This document shows positions 33,780 through 44,222 of a stretch of DNA of 64,000 bases, in pieces. A model generated the notes under the pieces. That model did not search any database. It saw nothing but the letters and a program-made list of their open reading frames with translations, and had not been told where the DNA came from. This stretch comes from Rhodococcus pyridinivorans (GTDB taxonomy: Bacteria; Actinomycetota; Actinomycetes; Mycobacteriales; Mycobacteriaceae): the NCBI RefSeq assembly GCF_900105195.1, contig NZ_FNRX01000002.1, forward strand, positions 4,154,001 through 4,218,000, in the 5' to 3' direction. Position numbers and translations under genes: made by a program. The first letter of the stretch is position 1; every line of letters begins with the position of its first letter.

Positions 33780-36758
33780 TCAGCTCGCGACGCGGACGGT
33801 GGATCCCGAGCGGCCACGGATGACGTGCAGCCTGCTCGGGATCCGCTGCCGCATCTCGTCGACGTGACTGACCACGCCCACCACACGGCCTCCCGCGCGC
33901 AGTTCGTCGAGCACACCCATGACGGCTTCGAGGGAGTCGGCGTCGAGTGAACCGAACCCTTCGTCGATGAACATCGTGTCGAGTACGAGCCCACCGGCCT
34001 CGGCGGCGACGACGTCGGCGAGGCCGAGGGCAAGGGCGAGGGACGCCTGGAAGGACTCGCCGCCCGACAGTGTCTTCGTCGATCGCACGGCGCCGGTGTA
34101 CTCGTCGTGGATGTCGAGACCGAGACCGCCGCGACGCCCCCTGCTTTCGGCCGCGTCGGAGTGCACGAACTCGTAGCGACCGCCGGACATCCTGCGCAGG
34201 CGTTCGGAGGCGGCGTCGGCGACCTCCTCGAGTCGCGCCGCGAGCACGTACGAGCGCAACGACATCTTCTTGGCGTTCGACCCCATTCCGGCGACGACGT
34301 CGGCGAGCGCGGAGAGTTCGGCGTGTTCGTCGAGCAGCGGGACGAGTTCGGCGCAGGCACGCTCGAGTCGCCGGGAGTAGTTCTCGATGTCGAGGTGCCG
34401 GCGCTCGGCCTCGGTGGCCGCGCTCAGGGCGGCCTCGACCGCCGCGGCACCGTCGTCCACCGCTGCGCGCGCGGCCGTCACGTCAGCGACCTCGTCGCCG
34501 GTGAGGGCCGCGATCGCCGGGTCGTTCAGCGTGGAGGTAGCCACCGCGCGTTCGTCGTCGGCGGCGCGCAGGACGCGGTCGATCTCGGCGAGCCGCTCGG
34601 GTGTCCGGACAGCTGCGCGGGCGCTGTCGAGGTCGGTGAAGCCCGCCTCCGCGGCTGCGGTGCGGGCGTCGGCGGCGCGTTCGTCGGCGGCCGTGCGCGC
34701 CTGCAGGGCGGCGGTGCGGGCGTCGAGCAGCGCGGTGGCGGCGGCGGACAGTGCCGCGACCGTCCTCCGTCGCGGGGCGAGCAGGTCGAGGTCGCCGACG
34801 GCCTCGACGATGCGCTCGCGGATCTCCGTGATCTCGGCTGCGCGGACCGCGTCCTCGCGGGCGAGTTCGGACAGTTCGGCGTCGAGCCGCTTCTCCTGTT
34901 CGGCCAGCACCGTGTCGAGTTTGCGCAGATCCTCGACCGTCGCGCGCAGATGGTCGAGCCGACCGGCGACGGTAGCGGCCTCGTTGTGGACGCGGACCGC
35001 CTCGGCGTGGGCGGTGGTGAGTTCGGCGAGTTCGGCATCGCCGCAACGCTGCCGGAGGACGGCCGCGATCCCGGAGAGTTCGGTGACGGCCTCGCGTGCT
35101 TCGCTCAGCGCGGCGGCGGCGCGTTGCTCGGCGGCGTGGGCGCGTTCCTCGTCGGCCTTCGTCGCGGTGTCGGGCGCCGGGCGGGCAGGCTCGGGATGTT
35201 CGGTGGAACCGCAGACCACGCACGGTTCGCCGTCGGTGAGACGCGCGGCGAGTTCGGCTGCCATTCCGTCGATCCGGCGCTGCCGGACGTCGAGGTGCGC
35301 GTCGCGTGCGTGGTTGTATTCGGAGTGCAGTTGCAGTACCCGGGCTTCGAGCCGTTCGAGTTCGTTTCGGCGCGAAGCGAGTTCGGTGGCGGCGTCGAGC
35401 GCGTCGGCGGCACGGTCGCGTGCGGTGGACAGGCCGGGGAGCATCGCGGCTGCGCGTTCGGCCTCGGCGACCGCATCAGCAGCGGCGGTCGATCGTTCGG
35501 GCAGCGCGGCGCGCTCGTCGATCACCTGCCGACGCTCGTCGGTGAGGGCACGGCGACGTCCGGCGAACTTCTCGCGTTCGTTCTCGAGCTCGGTGAGACG
35601 ACGACGGCGATCGAGTAGGACGTCGAGTCGCGCTGCCTCCGAGGACCATTCCTCGCATCGAGGTCGGATGATGTCGCGGTCGGCGGCGGACGACATCGGC
35701 CCGACAGCGTCGAGGAGATCACGTCCTTCGTCGTCGTTGCGGAGCGGCGCGGCGGCCGTCTCGGCGCGCGCTGCGGCGGCATCGGCCTCGCGCGCGAGGC
35801 GGTCGGCCTCCCGATCGACGACCGCGACGCTCACCGCGCGATGCGCGGCGTCGCGTTCGGCTGTCACGGCGACGCGCTGCGTCTGCGTCTGCTCGAGTTC
35901 GGCAAGGATGTTCAGGGCGTCGCGGCGGCGGCGGAGTCGGTCGGCGAGAGCGACGGTCTCGTCGAGCCTGCGCCGGTTGACCTCGTCGACGGCGCGGACT
36001 CGTGCAAGCGCTGCGGCGGCGTCGTCGCGGCTCTCGGCGGCCTCGGCGAGCAGGCGGCCCGCCCATTCCACCGGATCGGCGTCGGCTCCCGCCTCGATCC
36101 CGGCCGACGCGGCCACCTTCGCCGCGAGCACTTCGACCTTCTTCTGTTGCTCGGCAAGCAGTTTCGTTCCGGCACCGCGCCGATCGCGGAACCACTGCTC
36201 GACGTCGCCGAAACGGGTGGTGTCGAACAGACGCTCGAGCAGCCTGCCGCGCTCCTCGCTGTTCGCACGCAGGAAGCGGGCGAAGTCGCCCTGCGGAAGG
36301 AGCACCACCTGGAAGAACTGTTCGGCGCTCATCCCGAGCAACGACTTGACGACGTCGCCGATCTCCTGGGCGCGGGACAGGTTCTCCCCCGACCCGTCGA
36401 GCCAGGTGAGATTCGCCTTGGCCTGCTGCTTGATCGTGCCGGTGCCGCGCTTCTTCGGGCGTTCGAACTCGGGGCTGCGTTCGATGGCCAGACGGCGACC
36501 CGCGATGGTCGCCTCGAGCCGGACCGTCGGCACAGCACCCACCCGTGCGTGGTCGGACAGCAACCGGCGCCCCTCGGAGCGAGCACCGGGGACGGTGCCG
36601 TAGAGCGCGAACGCGACCGCGTCGAGGATCGACGTCTTGCCCGCGCCCGTCTGCCCGTGCAGTAGGAACAACCCATCGGCGCCGAGCTCGTCGAAGTCGA
36701 TCTCGACGGTGTCGGCGAACGGACCGAAGGCCGTGATCTCGAGGTGGTGCAGTCTCAT
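33780..36758 (-). CDS. sbcC: Exonuclease SbcCD subunit SbcC (SMC/Rad50-like ATPase)
   Basis: A 992-residue ATPase arm protein that works with SbcD to cut hairpins and blocked DNA ends. Walker A is GQTGAGKT at 35-42; the ABC signature LSGGESFQASLALALGLADV and the Walker B/D-loop region LDTMFIDEGFGSLDADSLEA are near the C-terminus. Between them lie two long coiled coils around the zinc hook CVVC (in GEPCVVCGSTEHP). The start ATG 36758 overlaps the sbcD stop by 4 bases. The GC-biased coiled-coil gives long spurious open frames on the other strand. Confidence 0.96.
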   Translation of the reverse strand: MRLHHLEITAFGPFADTVEIDFDELGADGLFLLHGQTGAGKTSILDAVAFALYGTVPGARSEGRRLLSDHARVGAVPTVRLEATIAGRRLAIERSPEFERPKKRGTGTIKQQAKANLTWLDGSGENLSRAQEIGDVVKSLLGMSAEQFFQVVLLPQGDFARFLRANSEERGRLLERLFDTTRFGDVEQWFRDRRGAGTKLLAEQQKKVEVLAAKVAASAGIEAGADADPVEWAGRLLAEAAESRDDAAAALARVRAVDEVNRRRLDETVALADRLRRRRDALNILAELEQTQTQRVAVTAERDAAHRAVSVAVVDREADRLAREADAAAARAETAAAPLRNDDEGRDLLDAVGPMSSAADRDIIRPRCEEWSSEAARLDVLLDRRRRLTELENEREKFAGRRRALTDERRQVIDERAALPERSTAAADAVAEAERAAAMLPGLSTARDRAADALDAATELASRRNELERLEARVLQLHSEYNHARDAHLDVRQRRIDGMAAELAARLTDGEPCVVCGSTEHPEPARPAPDTATKADEERAHAAEQRAAAALSEAREAVTELSGIAAVLRQRCGDAELAELTTAHAEAVRVHNEAATVAGRLDHLRATVEDLRKLDTVLAEQEKRLDAELSELAREDAVRAAEITEIRERIVEAVGDLDLLAPRRRTVAALSAAATALLDARTAALQARTAADERAADARTAAAEAGFTDLDSARAAVRTPERLAEIDRVLRAADDERAVATSTLNDPAIAALTGDEVADVTAARAAVDDGAAAVEAALSAATEAERRHLDIENYSRRLERACAELVPLLDEHAELSALADVVAGMGSNAKKMSLRSYVLAARLEEVADAASERLRRMSGGRYEFVHSDAAESRGRRGGLGLDIHDEYTGAVRSTKTLSGGESFQASLALALGLADVVAAEAGGLVLDTMFIDEGFGSLDADSLEAVMGVLDELRAGGRVVGVVSHVDEMRQRIPSRLHVIRGRSGSTVRVAS

Positions 36759-37933
36759 GCCGGCACGTCCGTCCGCCACTGCGTGTCGGTCTCGTCGCCG
36801 ATGCCACGACGACGGTCGACCTCCCTCAACGCTTCGTCGATCCAGCCGCGCTCGCGTTCGGACGGCTCGGAACGCACATCGGTGAGGAACGACGCGGCGA
36901 TGTCGCGATCACTGCGCCCGCGCACCTTGTCGCGGTAACTGCCCTCCGTGGACCCGGCCGGTCGCTGCCATTCGACGTGCACGGCGTACGGGAACCGCTC
37001 CTGCAGGCGACGCATGGCGTCGAGCGGGCGGATCGCGTCGGTCAGCACCGCGGAGACGTAGTGCTCCTCGACGGCGGCATGCGCCGGATCGGCGAGCAGA
37101 TCGTCCAGTTCGCCTTCGAGACGAGTCAATTCGCGGATCACCGGGAGATCGACCCGCTCGACGGACGCCGCACCCGAGGCGTCGAGGTCGACGACGAAGA
37201 CCGCCTTGCGGTGCGAGCGCTCGCCGAAGGAGTACGGCAACGGCGATCCCGAGTACCGGACCGTCTCGCTCACCGTCTGCGGGGAATGCAGGTGACCGAG
37301 CGCGACGTAGTCGACACCGTCGAACGACGACGCGGCGACCGTCTCGACCCCGCCGACGGAGATGGACCGCTCGGAGTCGCTGGGCTCGCCACCGACGACG
37401 AAGGCGTGCGCCAGGACGACCGTGCGGCCGTGCCGATCCGCGACATCGGCGCGCACGCGTTCCATCGCCGCGTCGAGGATCTGCTGGTGCGAACGGGCCT
37501 CGGGCACGCCGAGCTCGGCGCGGGTGATCTCGGGTTCGAGATACGGGATGCCGTAGAAGCGGACCGGGCCGTGCTCGTCGTGCAGGACGACAGGGCTGTC
37601 GATCTGAGATACGCGGGTGATCAGGTGCAGACCCCCGTGCGCGGCGAAGGCAGCGCCGGCACCGAGCCGGACCGGCGAGTCGTGGTTGCCGGAGGTGGCG
37701 ACGATGATCGCCCCTGCCTCACGGATGGCCTCGAGGCCGGCGTTGCACACGGCGACCGCGTCGGAACTCGGGATCGACCGGTCGTACACGTCGCCCGGCA
37801 CGACCACCACGTCGATCCGGCGTTCGGCCACCAGATCGGCGATGGCCCGCAGCGCACGCGCCTGGTCGGCGAGCAGGTCGACACCGTGGAAGGTGCGGCC
37901 GATGTGCCAGTCGGAGGTGTGCAGGATCCGCAT
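36755..37933 (-). CDS. sbcD: Exonuclease SbcCD subunit SbcD (Mre11-like nuclease)
   Basis: A 392-residue metallophosphoesterase-type nuclease. Metal-binding motifs appear in order: HTSDWHIGR (5-13), VVPGDVYDR (about 45-53), SGNHDSP (about 82-88), VVLAHAFV and ALGHLHSPQ. The start ATG 37933 (MRILHTSDW) is the conserved one; the open frame extends 10 codons further. It is the first gene of the sbcDC pair and faces rmuC across 77 bases. Confidence 0.96.
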   Translation of the reverse strand: MRILHTSDWHIGRTFHGVDLLADQARALRAIADLVAERRIDVVVVPGDVYDRSIPSSDAVAVCNAGLEAIREAGAIIVATSGNHDSPVRLGAGAAFAAHGGLHLITRVSQIDSPVVLHDEHGPVRFYGIPYLEPEITRAELGVPEARSHQQILDAAMERVRADVADRHGRTVVLAHAFVVGGEPSDSERSISVGGVETVAASSFDGVDYVALGHLHSPQTVSETVRYSGSPLPYSFGERSHRKAVFVVDLDASGAASVERVDLPVIRELTRLEGELDDLLADPAHAAVEEHYVSAVLTDAIRPLDAMRRLQERFPYAVHVEWQRPAGSTEGSYRDKVRGRSDRDIAASFLTDVRSEPSERERGWIDEALREVDRRRGIGDETDTQWRTDVPA

Positions 37934-38010
37934 GGGACAGACGGTAGAGGAGAGGACCGACATCCCCGGATGTCGGGTGGATGTCGCATCGATGAGGCAT
38001 CATCCGCCAC

Positions 38011-39174
38011 ATGACAGCACTCACGGCACTCGGCCTGCTCGTCGCGCTCGGTCTCGGGGTGGTGCTCGGCTGGCTGTTGCGGGCCACCCGCGACGGCGAA
38101 CGCGCAGCCCGTGCCGAGGCGCAGCTGGCAGCCCTGCGGGACAACGAGGAGCAGCTGCGTCAGTCGCTGGCAGCGGTGAGCGAGGATGCCGCGCGCCGGC
38201 AGTCCGGTGCCATCGGCGACCAGGTCTCGCGGCTCGTCGGCCCGTTGAACGAGGCCGTCGGAGCGCTGGCCCGGCAGGTCGAACACGTCGAACGCAACCG
38301 CGTGCACGCCTACGCCGGGCTGAGCGAGCAGGTCGAGGGCATGCACCGCGCGTCGCAGCTGCTGTCCACGCGGACCCAGCAGCTGGTCACCGCGCTGCGC
38401 GCGCCGCAGATCCGCGGACGATGGGGCGAGATCCAGCTCGAACGCGTCGTCGAGCTCGCCGGGATGGTCCGGCACTGCGACTTCGACACCCAGGTGAGCA
38501 AGGACGGGGTGCGCCCCGACCTGCTCGTCTACCTCGCCGGTGGCAAACAGATCGTCGTCGACGCGAAGGTGCCCTTCGCCGCCTATCTGGATGCCGCCGA
38601 GGCCGAGGAGCCCGACGAGCGCGACCAGCACCTCACGCGCCACGCACGCCAACTGCGCACCCACATCGACCAACTGGCGGCGAAGGCCTACTGGGAGTCG
38701 TTCGACCCGACGCCCGAGTTCGTCGTGTTGTTCGTCCCCGGCGATCCGTTCCTCGATGCCGCGCTCGGCGCCGATCCCGATCTGCTCGAGCACGCTTTCG
38801 CCCGGAACGTCATCCTCGCCACACCGACCACGCTCGTCGCGTTGCTGCGCACGATCGCACACACCTGGCGGCAGGAGGCGCTCTCCCGCGACGCCGCGAC
38901 CATCCACCGATTGGGCCGTGAACTGTACCAACGGCTCGGTGTGGTCGGTTCCCACCTCGATCGGCTCGGCAACCAGCTCGGCAAGGCCGTCGATTCGTTC
39001 AACATGACGGTCTCGTCGATGGACACCCGGGTGGGCGTGACGGCCCGCAAACTCCACGACCTGGAAATATTCGACGGTGAGGTGCCCGAGGTGCAGCGTG
39101 TCGACGCTTGGCCGCGACGCAGCACTCTGGCAGAAAGAGCAGTGGCGGACGGTCCTGTCGACGAAGCGAGCTGA
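38011..39174 (+). CDS. rmuC: DNA recombination protein RmuC
   Basis: A 387-residue protein with an N-terminal membrane or hydrophobic helix (LTALGLLVALGLGVVLGWLL), a coiled-coil region (about 30-110), and the RmuC nuclease-like domain. This last has the core RGRWGEIQLERVVELAGM, VRPDLLVYLAGGKQIVVDAK (Asp and the D-A-K pair typical of a PD-(D/E)xK-like fold) and FVPGDPFLDAAL. RmuC limits inversions at short inverted repeats in Escherichia coli. It is divergent from sbcDC, whose substrates (DNA hairpins) are related. Confidence 0.93.
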   Translation: MTALTALGLLVALGLGVVLGWLLRATRDGERAARAEAQLAALRDNEEQLRQSLAAVSEDAARRQSGAIGDQVSRLVGPLNEAVGALARQVEHVERNRVHAYAGLSEQVEGMHRASQLLSTRTQQLVTALRAPQIRGRWGEIQLERVVELAGMVRHCDFDTQVSKDGVRPDLLVYLAGGKQIVVDAKVPFAAYLDAAEAEEPDERDQHLTRHARQLRTHIDQLAAKAYWESFDPTPEFVVLFVPGDPFLDAALGADPDLLEHAFARNVILATPTTLVALLRTIAHTWRQEALSRDAATIHRLGRELYQRLGVVGSHLDRLGNQLGKAVDSFNMTVSSMDTRVGVTARKLHDLEIFDGEVPEVQRVDAWPRRSTLAERAVADGPVDEAS

Positions 39175-39198
39175 CATCGCCACGCTAATGTCTACGTT

Positions 39199-40098
39199 GT
39201 GTCTGCAACCCAACGTGCACGTTCGGCGGTGCCGCTCGACATGCGGTCGTTGGTGCCTACGGTGCCCGGTGTGCCCTGGTGGGGTGCCGTGGCGATCGCA
39301 GCCGGAACGACGCTTCTCGGGGTGCTGCTCGACAGCGCACGCGGGAACGAGCTGACCTCTGCGTTCACTGTCTTCTACGTGCTCGGCTGCGTCGCGGCCG
39401 TGGTGGCGGTGCGCTATCGCGGACTGTTCACGGCCATGGCCCAGCCGCCTCTGCTGCTGCTCCTCGCGGTGCCGATCGGTCAGGAGATCGTCTCCTCCGC
39501 CAGCACCGGCGGATTGAAGGATCTCGCGCTCAACGTCGCCTATCCGCTGGTGAACCGCTTCCCGGCGATGCTGGTGGCGACACTCCTGGCACTGGCCATC
39601 GGCGGTTTCCGGATCTTCGTGACCCGACAGAACACGGGAGTACGTGCCCGTGCGCCGCGAGAGCGGGCGAAGCCGCGGGCAGCGAAGACCGGAACCGCGA
39701 AGGACCGCCCCGCTCGCGCCGCGGGCGACCGGCCGACACGCGCTGCAAACGACCGGCCGACCAGGCGTGCGGGCCGGGGGCGACCGGCGACGGCCACCCC
39801 TGCGGATGCACGTCGCACCGCTTCGGGCCGCGGGACGCCGGCCGCGAAGGCGTCGGTCCGGGAGGTCGCCGACACCCGATCCCGTCGCCGCGTCCGTCCC
39901 GAATCCCCGGCCGCCGAGCAGCCCGCTCCCCGGCGTACCCGCGCTCCCCGACCTGCGGACCCGGTGCAGCCGGAGGTCCGCGAGCCGCGGCGCCGTCCGG
40001 CACCCGAGCCGGACACCGGTCGACCGGCGCCCTCCCCCGCACCCACGCAGGGCTACGAGCCGCCGCGCGTGCGGTACCGCGACCGCTACGAGGACTGA
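39199..40098 (+). CDS. DUF6542 membrane protein with basic disordered tail
   Basis: A 299-residue protein. Four membrane helices occupy about residues 24-145 (WWGAVAIAAGTTLLGVLL, AFTVFYVLGCVAAVVAVRY, LLLLLAVPIGQEIVSS, AMLVATLLALAIGGFRIFV). The second half (150-299) is a long, Arg/Pro/Ala-rich disordered tail with repeats of the type RPTRA and ends RVRYRDRYED. It corresponds to Rv1111c, between ispH and ychF, in M. tuberculosis. Function unknown; the basic tail could bind nucleic acid or anionic lipid. Start is GTG 39199. Confidence 0.8.
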   Translation: MSATQRARSAVPLDMRSLVPTVPGVPWWGAVAIAAGTTLLGVLLDSARGNELTSAFTVFYVLGCVAAVVAVRYRGLFTAMAQPPLLLLLAVPIGQEIVSSASTGGLKDLALNVAYPLVNRFPAMLVATLLALAIGGFRIFVTRQNTGVRARAPRERAKPRAAKTGTAKDRPARAAGDRPTRAANDRPTRRAGRGRPATATPADARRTASGRGTPAAKASVREVADTRSRRRVRPESPAAEQPAPRRTRAPRPADPVQPEVREPRRRPAPEPDTGRPAPSPAPTQGYEPPRVRYRDRYED

Positions 40099-40107
40099 CC
40101 CACACGA

Positions 40108-40157
40108 CGAAGACGACCGGTCACGTGCCGATTCACGGCGGTGACCGGTCGTCTTCG
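40108..40157. terminator. Strong hairpin terminator between DUF6542 gene and ispH
   Basis: CGAAGACGACCGGTCAC (40108-40124) pairs perfectly over 17 bases with GTGACCGGTCGTCTTCG (40141-40157) around a 16-base loop. It lies between convergent genes and is suited to ending transcription both ways. Confidence 0.85.
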
Positions 40158-40176
40158 CTCTACGGAACTACCCGGT

Positions 40177-41175
40177 TCAGCGACGCGACGCGCGCAGTTC
40201 GCGCGGGAGAGCGAACACCAGGGTCTCGTTGGCGGTCGTCACCGACTGCACGTCGTGGAAACCGCGCTCGTCGAGGAACTGGACGACGCCCTGAACGAGG
40301 ATCTCGGGGACCGACGCGCCGGAGGTGATGCCGACGGTCTCGACACCCTCGAGCCAGGCCGGATCGATCTCCTTGGCGTAGTCGACCAGGTGCGCTGCCC
40401 GGGCACCCGCACCGAGGGCGACCTCGACGAGCCGCACGGAGTTCGACGAGTTCCGCGACCCCACGACGATCACCAGATCGCACTCGGGCGCCATCGCCTT
40501 CACCGCGACCTGGCGGTTCTGCGTGGCGTAGCAGATGTCGTCGCTCGGCGGATCCTGCAGCTGCGGGAACTTCTGGCGCAGACGCTGCACGGTCTGCATC
40601 GTCTCGTCGACGCTCAGGGTGGTCTGGGACAGCCAGATGACCTTCGACGGATCGCGCACGGTCACCGAATCGACGGCGTCGGGACCGTCGACGAGCTGCA
40701 CATGGTCGGGGGCCTCACCTGCGGTGCCCTCGACCTCCTCGTGGCCCTCGTGACCGATGAGCAGGATGTCGAAGTCGTCGCGGGCGAAGCGCTTGGCCTC
40801 CTGGTGGACCTTCGTCACCAGCGGGCAGGTCGCGTCGATGGTGCGCAGCTGCCGGGCAGCGGCCGATTCGTGGACCGCGGGCGACACACCGTGCGCCGAG
40901 AACACGAGCACGGCACCCTCGGGCACCTCGTCGGTCTCGTCGACGAACACCACGCCGCGGTCGGCGAGCGTGTCGACGACGTGGCGGTTGTGCACGATCT
41001 CCTTGCGGACGTAGATCGGCGCACCGTACTTGTCGAGCGCCTTCTCGACGGTCTCGACGGCGCGGTCGACGCCGGCGCAGTAGCCGCGCGGCTCGGCGAG
41101 CAGGACGCGCTTTCCGGAGGTGGAGAGACCGGCGGACCGTGTGATCCCGACTTCGAGAGGAACAGGCGCAGACAT
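40177..41175 (-). CDS. ispH: 4-hydroxy-3-methylbut-2-enyl diphosphate reductase
   Basis: The last enzyme of the MEP isoprenoid pathway, an iron-sulfur protein that makes IPP and DMAPP. The three cluster cysteines are visible in [10 protein letters not shown] (about residue 33), [11 protein letters not shown] (about 114) and ICYATQNR (about 215), with the [12 protein letters not shown] substrate motif following. The 332-residue length is normal. It corresponds to lytB2 (Rv1110). Divergent from the lipid-droplet-type gene with a 99-base gap. Confidence 0.97.
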   Translation of the reverse strand: MSAPVPLEVGITRSAGLSTSGKRVLLAEPRGYCAGVDRAVETVEKALDKYGAPIYVRKEIVHNRHVVDTLADRGVVFVDETDEVPEGAVLVFSAHGVSPAVHESAAARQLRTIDATCPLVTKVHQEAKRFARDDFDILLIGHEGHEEVEGTAGEAPDHVQLVDGPDAVDSVTVRDPSKVIWLSQTTLSVDETMQTVQRLRQKFPQLQDPPSDDICYATQNRQVAVKAMAPECDLVIVVGSRNSSNSVRLVEVALGAGARAAHLVDYAKEIDPAWLEGVETVGITSGASVPEILVQGVVQFLDERGFHDVQSVTTANETLVFALPRELRASRR

Positions 41176-41274
41176 ACCTCCAGAGTACGGGGCGCGTCGG
41201 AGTGTGGCTTTCCAGCTCGCAGCCGACGTGCTCCCCGGCTACCAATCACGCCGATCATCGGGCAGTCTTGGGGC

Positions 41275-41979
41275 ATGATCCGTCCACCGTTCCTGGCACG
41301 GGTGGCTGCCGGCGTTGCTGTCACCGCGTACGAAGAGACCCTCAAGTTGCCGAGCACAGCCGTTTCGTTGCCGATGACGACGGTGAGCCAGATCCTGCAG
41401 ACGACGATGCGAGTGCAGCAGGTCATGACCTCGTTCGCCATCAAGGGCGACCAGTTCTTCGAGATCTTCGGAGCGGAGCCCGCCGAGACCGCACAGTGGG
41501 CGACCTTCGACGACGACGGCTCGACCCCTTCGGACGAGACCGCGACCTCGACGAACAGCGCCGCGAACGGCGCTCCCGGCCGGTTCGCCCTGTACTCGAT
41601 CCCGCCGGCCACCGAAGCCGACGCACCCGTGGCCGAGCAGGCCGCACCGGTAAAGGCCGGCACCGCGACGACGAAGGGGCCCGCGAAGAAGACGGCAGCC
41701 GAGAAGTCTGCTCCGAAGAAGGCCGCCGCGAAGTCCGCAGACGCCGAGGTCACGAAGATCGGCGAGACCACGGACACGAAGGTCGCCTCCGACGATCGTT
41801 CCGAGATCGTCGAATACCTCGACTACGACTCGCTGACCCTCGCCCAACTGCGTGCCCGCCTGCGCGCACTGTCGGTGGACGAGCTCACAGCGGTGCTCGA
41901 ATACGAGAATGCTCACGCCGCGCGTACTCCGTTCGTGACGATGCTGTCGAACCGGATCACGAGCGCGCGTAACAAGTGA
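41275..41979 (+). CDS. Lipid-droplet-associated-type protein (Rv1109c-like)
   Basis: A 234-residue protein whose N-terminus ([20 protein letters not shown] then [20 protein letters not shown]) resembles the small lipid-droplet proteins found in rhodococci, in the same ispH-xseA position as Rv1109c. Residues 1-65 are hydrophobic-amphipathic helices that could lie on a lipid surface. Residues 70-175 are a linker with Lys/Ala repeats ([20 protein letters not shown]), resembling histone-like or heparin-binding tails. The last 60 residues (LDYDSLT ... YENAHAAR ... NRITSARNK) form the module also seen at the end of the 7635-8594 protein. Its stop overlaps the xseA GTG by 4 bases. Confidence 0.75.
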   Translation: MIRPPFLARVAAGVAVTAYEETLKLPSTAVSLPMTTVSQILQTTMRVQQVMTSFAIKGDQFFEIFGAEPAETAQWATFDDDGSTPSDETATSTNSAANGAPGRFALYSIPPATEADAPVAEQAAPVKAGTATTKGPAKKTAAEKSAPKKAAAKSADAEVTKIGETTDTKVASDDRSEIVEYLDYDSLTLAQLRARLRALSVDELTAVLEYENAHAARTPFVTMLSNRITSARNK

Positions 41980-43241
41980 CGATCGGACAGAACGCGGCAC
42001 GCCCGAACTCCGCGGAGCAGCCCTGGCCCGTCCGCACCGTGGCGCAGAAGGTCGCCGGGTGGATCGACAAGCTCGGCACCATCTGGGTCGAAGGGCAGAT
42101 CACGCAGATCAACGCCCGCCCCGGGACGCGGACGGCGTTTTTGACCCTGCGCGACCCGTCGGTGGACATGTCCCTGCAGGTGACCTGTTCACCCCAGTTG
42201 TTGCAGCAATCGGGGGTGCCGCTCACCGAGGGCAGCCGCGTGATCATGTTCGGGAAGATGACCTTCTGGCCCGGCCGCGGCAGTCTGGCGCTGCGAGTCA
42301 CGGAGATCCGGGCCGTCGGTATCGGTGAACTGCTCGCGCGGCTCGAACGACTGCGTGCGTTGCTCGCGGCCGAGGGACTGTTCGACCCGCGGTTGAAGCG
42401 CCCCCTCCCCTTCCTGCCGCGCCGCGTCGGTCTGGTCACCAGCCGCGGCAGCGCGGCCGAACGCGACGTGCTGTCGGTCGCGCAGCGTCGCTGGCCGGCC
42501 GTGCAGTTCGACGTCCGCCACGCGACGGTGCAGGGCCCGACCGCGGTCACGCAACTCATCGACGCCATCGAAGCACTCGACAAGGACCCGGACGTCGACG
42601 TGATCGTCCTCGCCCGCGGCGGCGGCAGCGTCGAGGATCTGCTGCCCTTCTCCGACGAGGCGCTGTGCCGCGCGATCGCCGCGTGTACGACGCCCGTGGT
42701 CAGCGCGATCGGCCACGAGCCCGACAGTCCGCTCTGTGATCACGTCGCCGACCTGCGGGCCGCGACCCCGACCGACGCCGCGAAGCGCGTCGTACCCGAT
42801 GCGGTTGCCGAACTCGATCTCGTCGACGAACTGAGAGCACGGTCGGCGGCGGCGCTGCGCAACTGGGTCCGGCGCGAGGAACACGTGATCGCACAGTTGC
42901 GCGACCGTCCCGTCCTGGCCGATCCATTCCGCGATCTCGACCGGCGGAACGAGGAGATCGAGCGGTTGCAGCACGCGGCACGACGCGACGTCACGCGATT
43001 GATCTCGTCGCAATCGTCGACGCTCGAACACCTGCGGGCACGGTTGGCGACCCTCGGGCCCGCGGCGACCCTGGCGCGTGGCTACGCCGTGGTCCAGCGG
43101 ATCGTGCCGGGCAGCGCCCCCGAAGTGGTACGCACACTCGACGAGATGCCCATCGGCACCCAGCTGCGAGTGCGCGTGGCGGACGGCGCGGCCCGCGCCG
43201 CCGTCATGGGACACGAACGACAAGGAAGATCAGGACAGTGA
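41976..43241 (+). CDS. xseA: Exodeoxyribonuclease VII large subunit
   Basis: A 421-residue subunit that degrades single-stranded DNA with XseB. It has the N-terminal OB fold ([20 protein letters not shown]), the core domain with [15 protein letters not shown] and the catalytic [20 protein letters not shown], then [20 protein letters not shown], followed by a coiled-coil and the C-terminal [10 protein letters not shown]. The GTG start at 41976 overlaps the previous stop (GTGA), and its stop overlaps the xseB start the same way. Confidence 0.96.
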   Translation: MTIGQNAARPNSAEQPWPVRTVAQKVAGWIDKLGTIWVEGQITQINARPGTRTAFLTLRDPSVDMSLQVTCSPQLLQQSGVPLTEGSRVIMFGKMTFWPGRGSLALRVTEIRAVGIGELLARLERLRALLAAEGLFDPRLKRPLPFLPRRVGLVTSRGSAAERDVLSVAQRRWPAVQFDVRHATVQGPTAVTQLIDAIEALDKDPDVDVIVLARGGGSVEDLLPFSDEALCRAIAACTTPVVSAIGHEPDSPLCDHVADLRAATPTDAAKRVVPDAVAELDLVDELRARSAAALRNWVRREEHVIAQLRDRPVLADPFRDLDRRNEEIERLQHAARRDVTRLISSQSSTLEHLRARLATLGPAATLARGYAVVQRIVPGSAPEVVRTLDEMPIGTQLRVRVADGAARAAVMGHERQGRSGQ

Positions 43242-43501
43242 CGAACGCGGGAACCGACGACGCCAACGCCGATGTGCGGGAGTTCGGCTACGAGCGAGCT
43301 CGGGACGAACTCGTCAACGTCGTGAAGATGCTCGAGCAGGGCGGACTCGACCTCGACGACTCGTTGCAGCTGTGGGAGCGCGGCGAGGCACTCGCGCAGC
43401 GCTGCGAGGAACATCTCGCCGGCGCCCGCGAACGTGTCGAGCAGGCGCTCTCCCTCGCGGACGACGAGGACGAAGACGACGAGTACGAGGACGAGGACTG
43501 A
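43238..43501 (+). CDS. xseB: Exodeoxyribonuclease VII small subunit
   Basis: An 87-residue subunit. The XseB fold is seen in [20 protein letters not shown] followed by [20 protein letters not shown] (the E-x-G-L-x-L-x-x-S-L signature), and the C-terminus is a run of acidic residues ([13 protein letters not shown]), longer than usual. The GTG start is embedded in the xseA stop. Several copies wrap around one XseA in the known complex. Confidence 0.96.
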   Translation: MTNAGTDDANADVREFGYERARDELVNVVKMLEQGGLDLDDSLQLWERGEALAQRCEEHLAGARERVEQALSLADDEDEDDEYEDED

Positions 43502-43505
43502 CCTC

Positions 43506-43532
43506 GACCGAGCTCACGATCAGGGCTCGGTC
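43506..43532. terminator. Hairpin between xseB and the DUF4245 gene
   Basis: GACCGAGC (43506-43513) pairs with GCTCGGTC (43525-43532) around an 11-base loop, directly after the xseB stop and before the convergent DUF4245 stop at 43546. Confidence 0.6.
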
Positions 43533-43545
43533 GCTCCGACCCGGA

Positions 43546-44115
43546 TCAGGGTTCGAGGGGCTCGGCCCTGCCCGCGGCGGTGGCCAGGGTCGTGAACTCG
43601 GCCTCGTCGCCGGAGCCACCGATCAGGATGCGCACGTCGCCGAAGTCCGACACCCAGAGCGCTTCGACGCCCTCGCCGCCGTAGACCACCCAGTCGTGGC
43701 CCTCGACGGACCTGGTGTCGGTGGCGGTGCGGGCACCTCCGGCGACGAATCGCACCAGTTCGTCCTCACCGGCATCCGATTGGGTGAAGCGCACGTAGCG
43801 ACCTGCAGGAGTGATGAAACCGACGGTGCTCGAATCGCCGCCCTGGTTACCGGAAACGATGCTGCGGCTACCGGAGTTGGGCTGCCAGTCCTCGGGCACC
43901 TCGGGGTGGCGGATCGGGAATCCGAGTTCCGCCGCGTCGTACTTCAGGCCGGCATCGATGTCGAAGCTCGGCACGGGACCCGCCGTGGGTCCGCCGGGCT
44001 TGAACTCGCACTGGCTGGCGATCGCCGCGATGAAGAGGATCAGCACGAGCAGCGGGATCAGCGACCACGCCATATCTCGACCGTCTTGCAGGATGCGAGG
44101 TTTCTTGGATGCCAC
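43546..44115 (-). CDS. DUF4245 membrane-anchored protein (Rv1100-like)
   Basis: A 189-residue protein with one membrane helix at about 15-35 (AWSLIPLLVLILFIAAIASQ) and an outside beta-rich domain ending ILIGGSGDEAEFTTLATAAG. The region FPIRHPEVPEDWQPNSGSRS is characteristic of DUF4245, a family restricted largely to actinobacteria. It occupies the place of Rv1100 next to glpX. Function unknown. The start is the GTG at 44115. It is divergent from glpX with a 183-base gap. Confidence 0.85.
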   Translation of the reverse strand: MASKKPRILQDGRDMAWSLIPLLVLILFIAAIASQCEFKPGGPTAGPVPSFDIDAGLKYDAAELGFPIRHPEVPEDWQPNSGSRSIVSGNQGGDSSTVGFITPAGRYVRFTQSDAGEDELVRFVAGGARTATDTRSVEGHDWVVYGGEGVEALWVSDFGDVRILIGGSGDEAEFTTLATAAGRAEPLEP

Positions 44116-44222
44116 CCGTCCAGTCTGACAGCTACGAAACGGGCAGGCTCAGGCCGGGCGGGTCCGACAGCCCACACCATCGGCCGTGATGAGACAATAG
44201 CCACGCGACACACACGGATCGT

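Noticed and set aside
31940..34360. 806-codon open frame on the minus strand spanning the permease gene
   Set aside because: It is antisense to an intact AI-2E family permease and reads as low-complexity His/Asp/Arg sequence.
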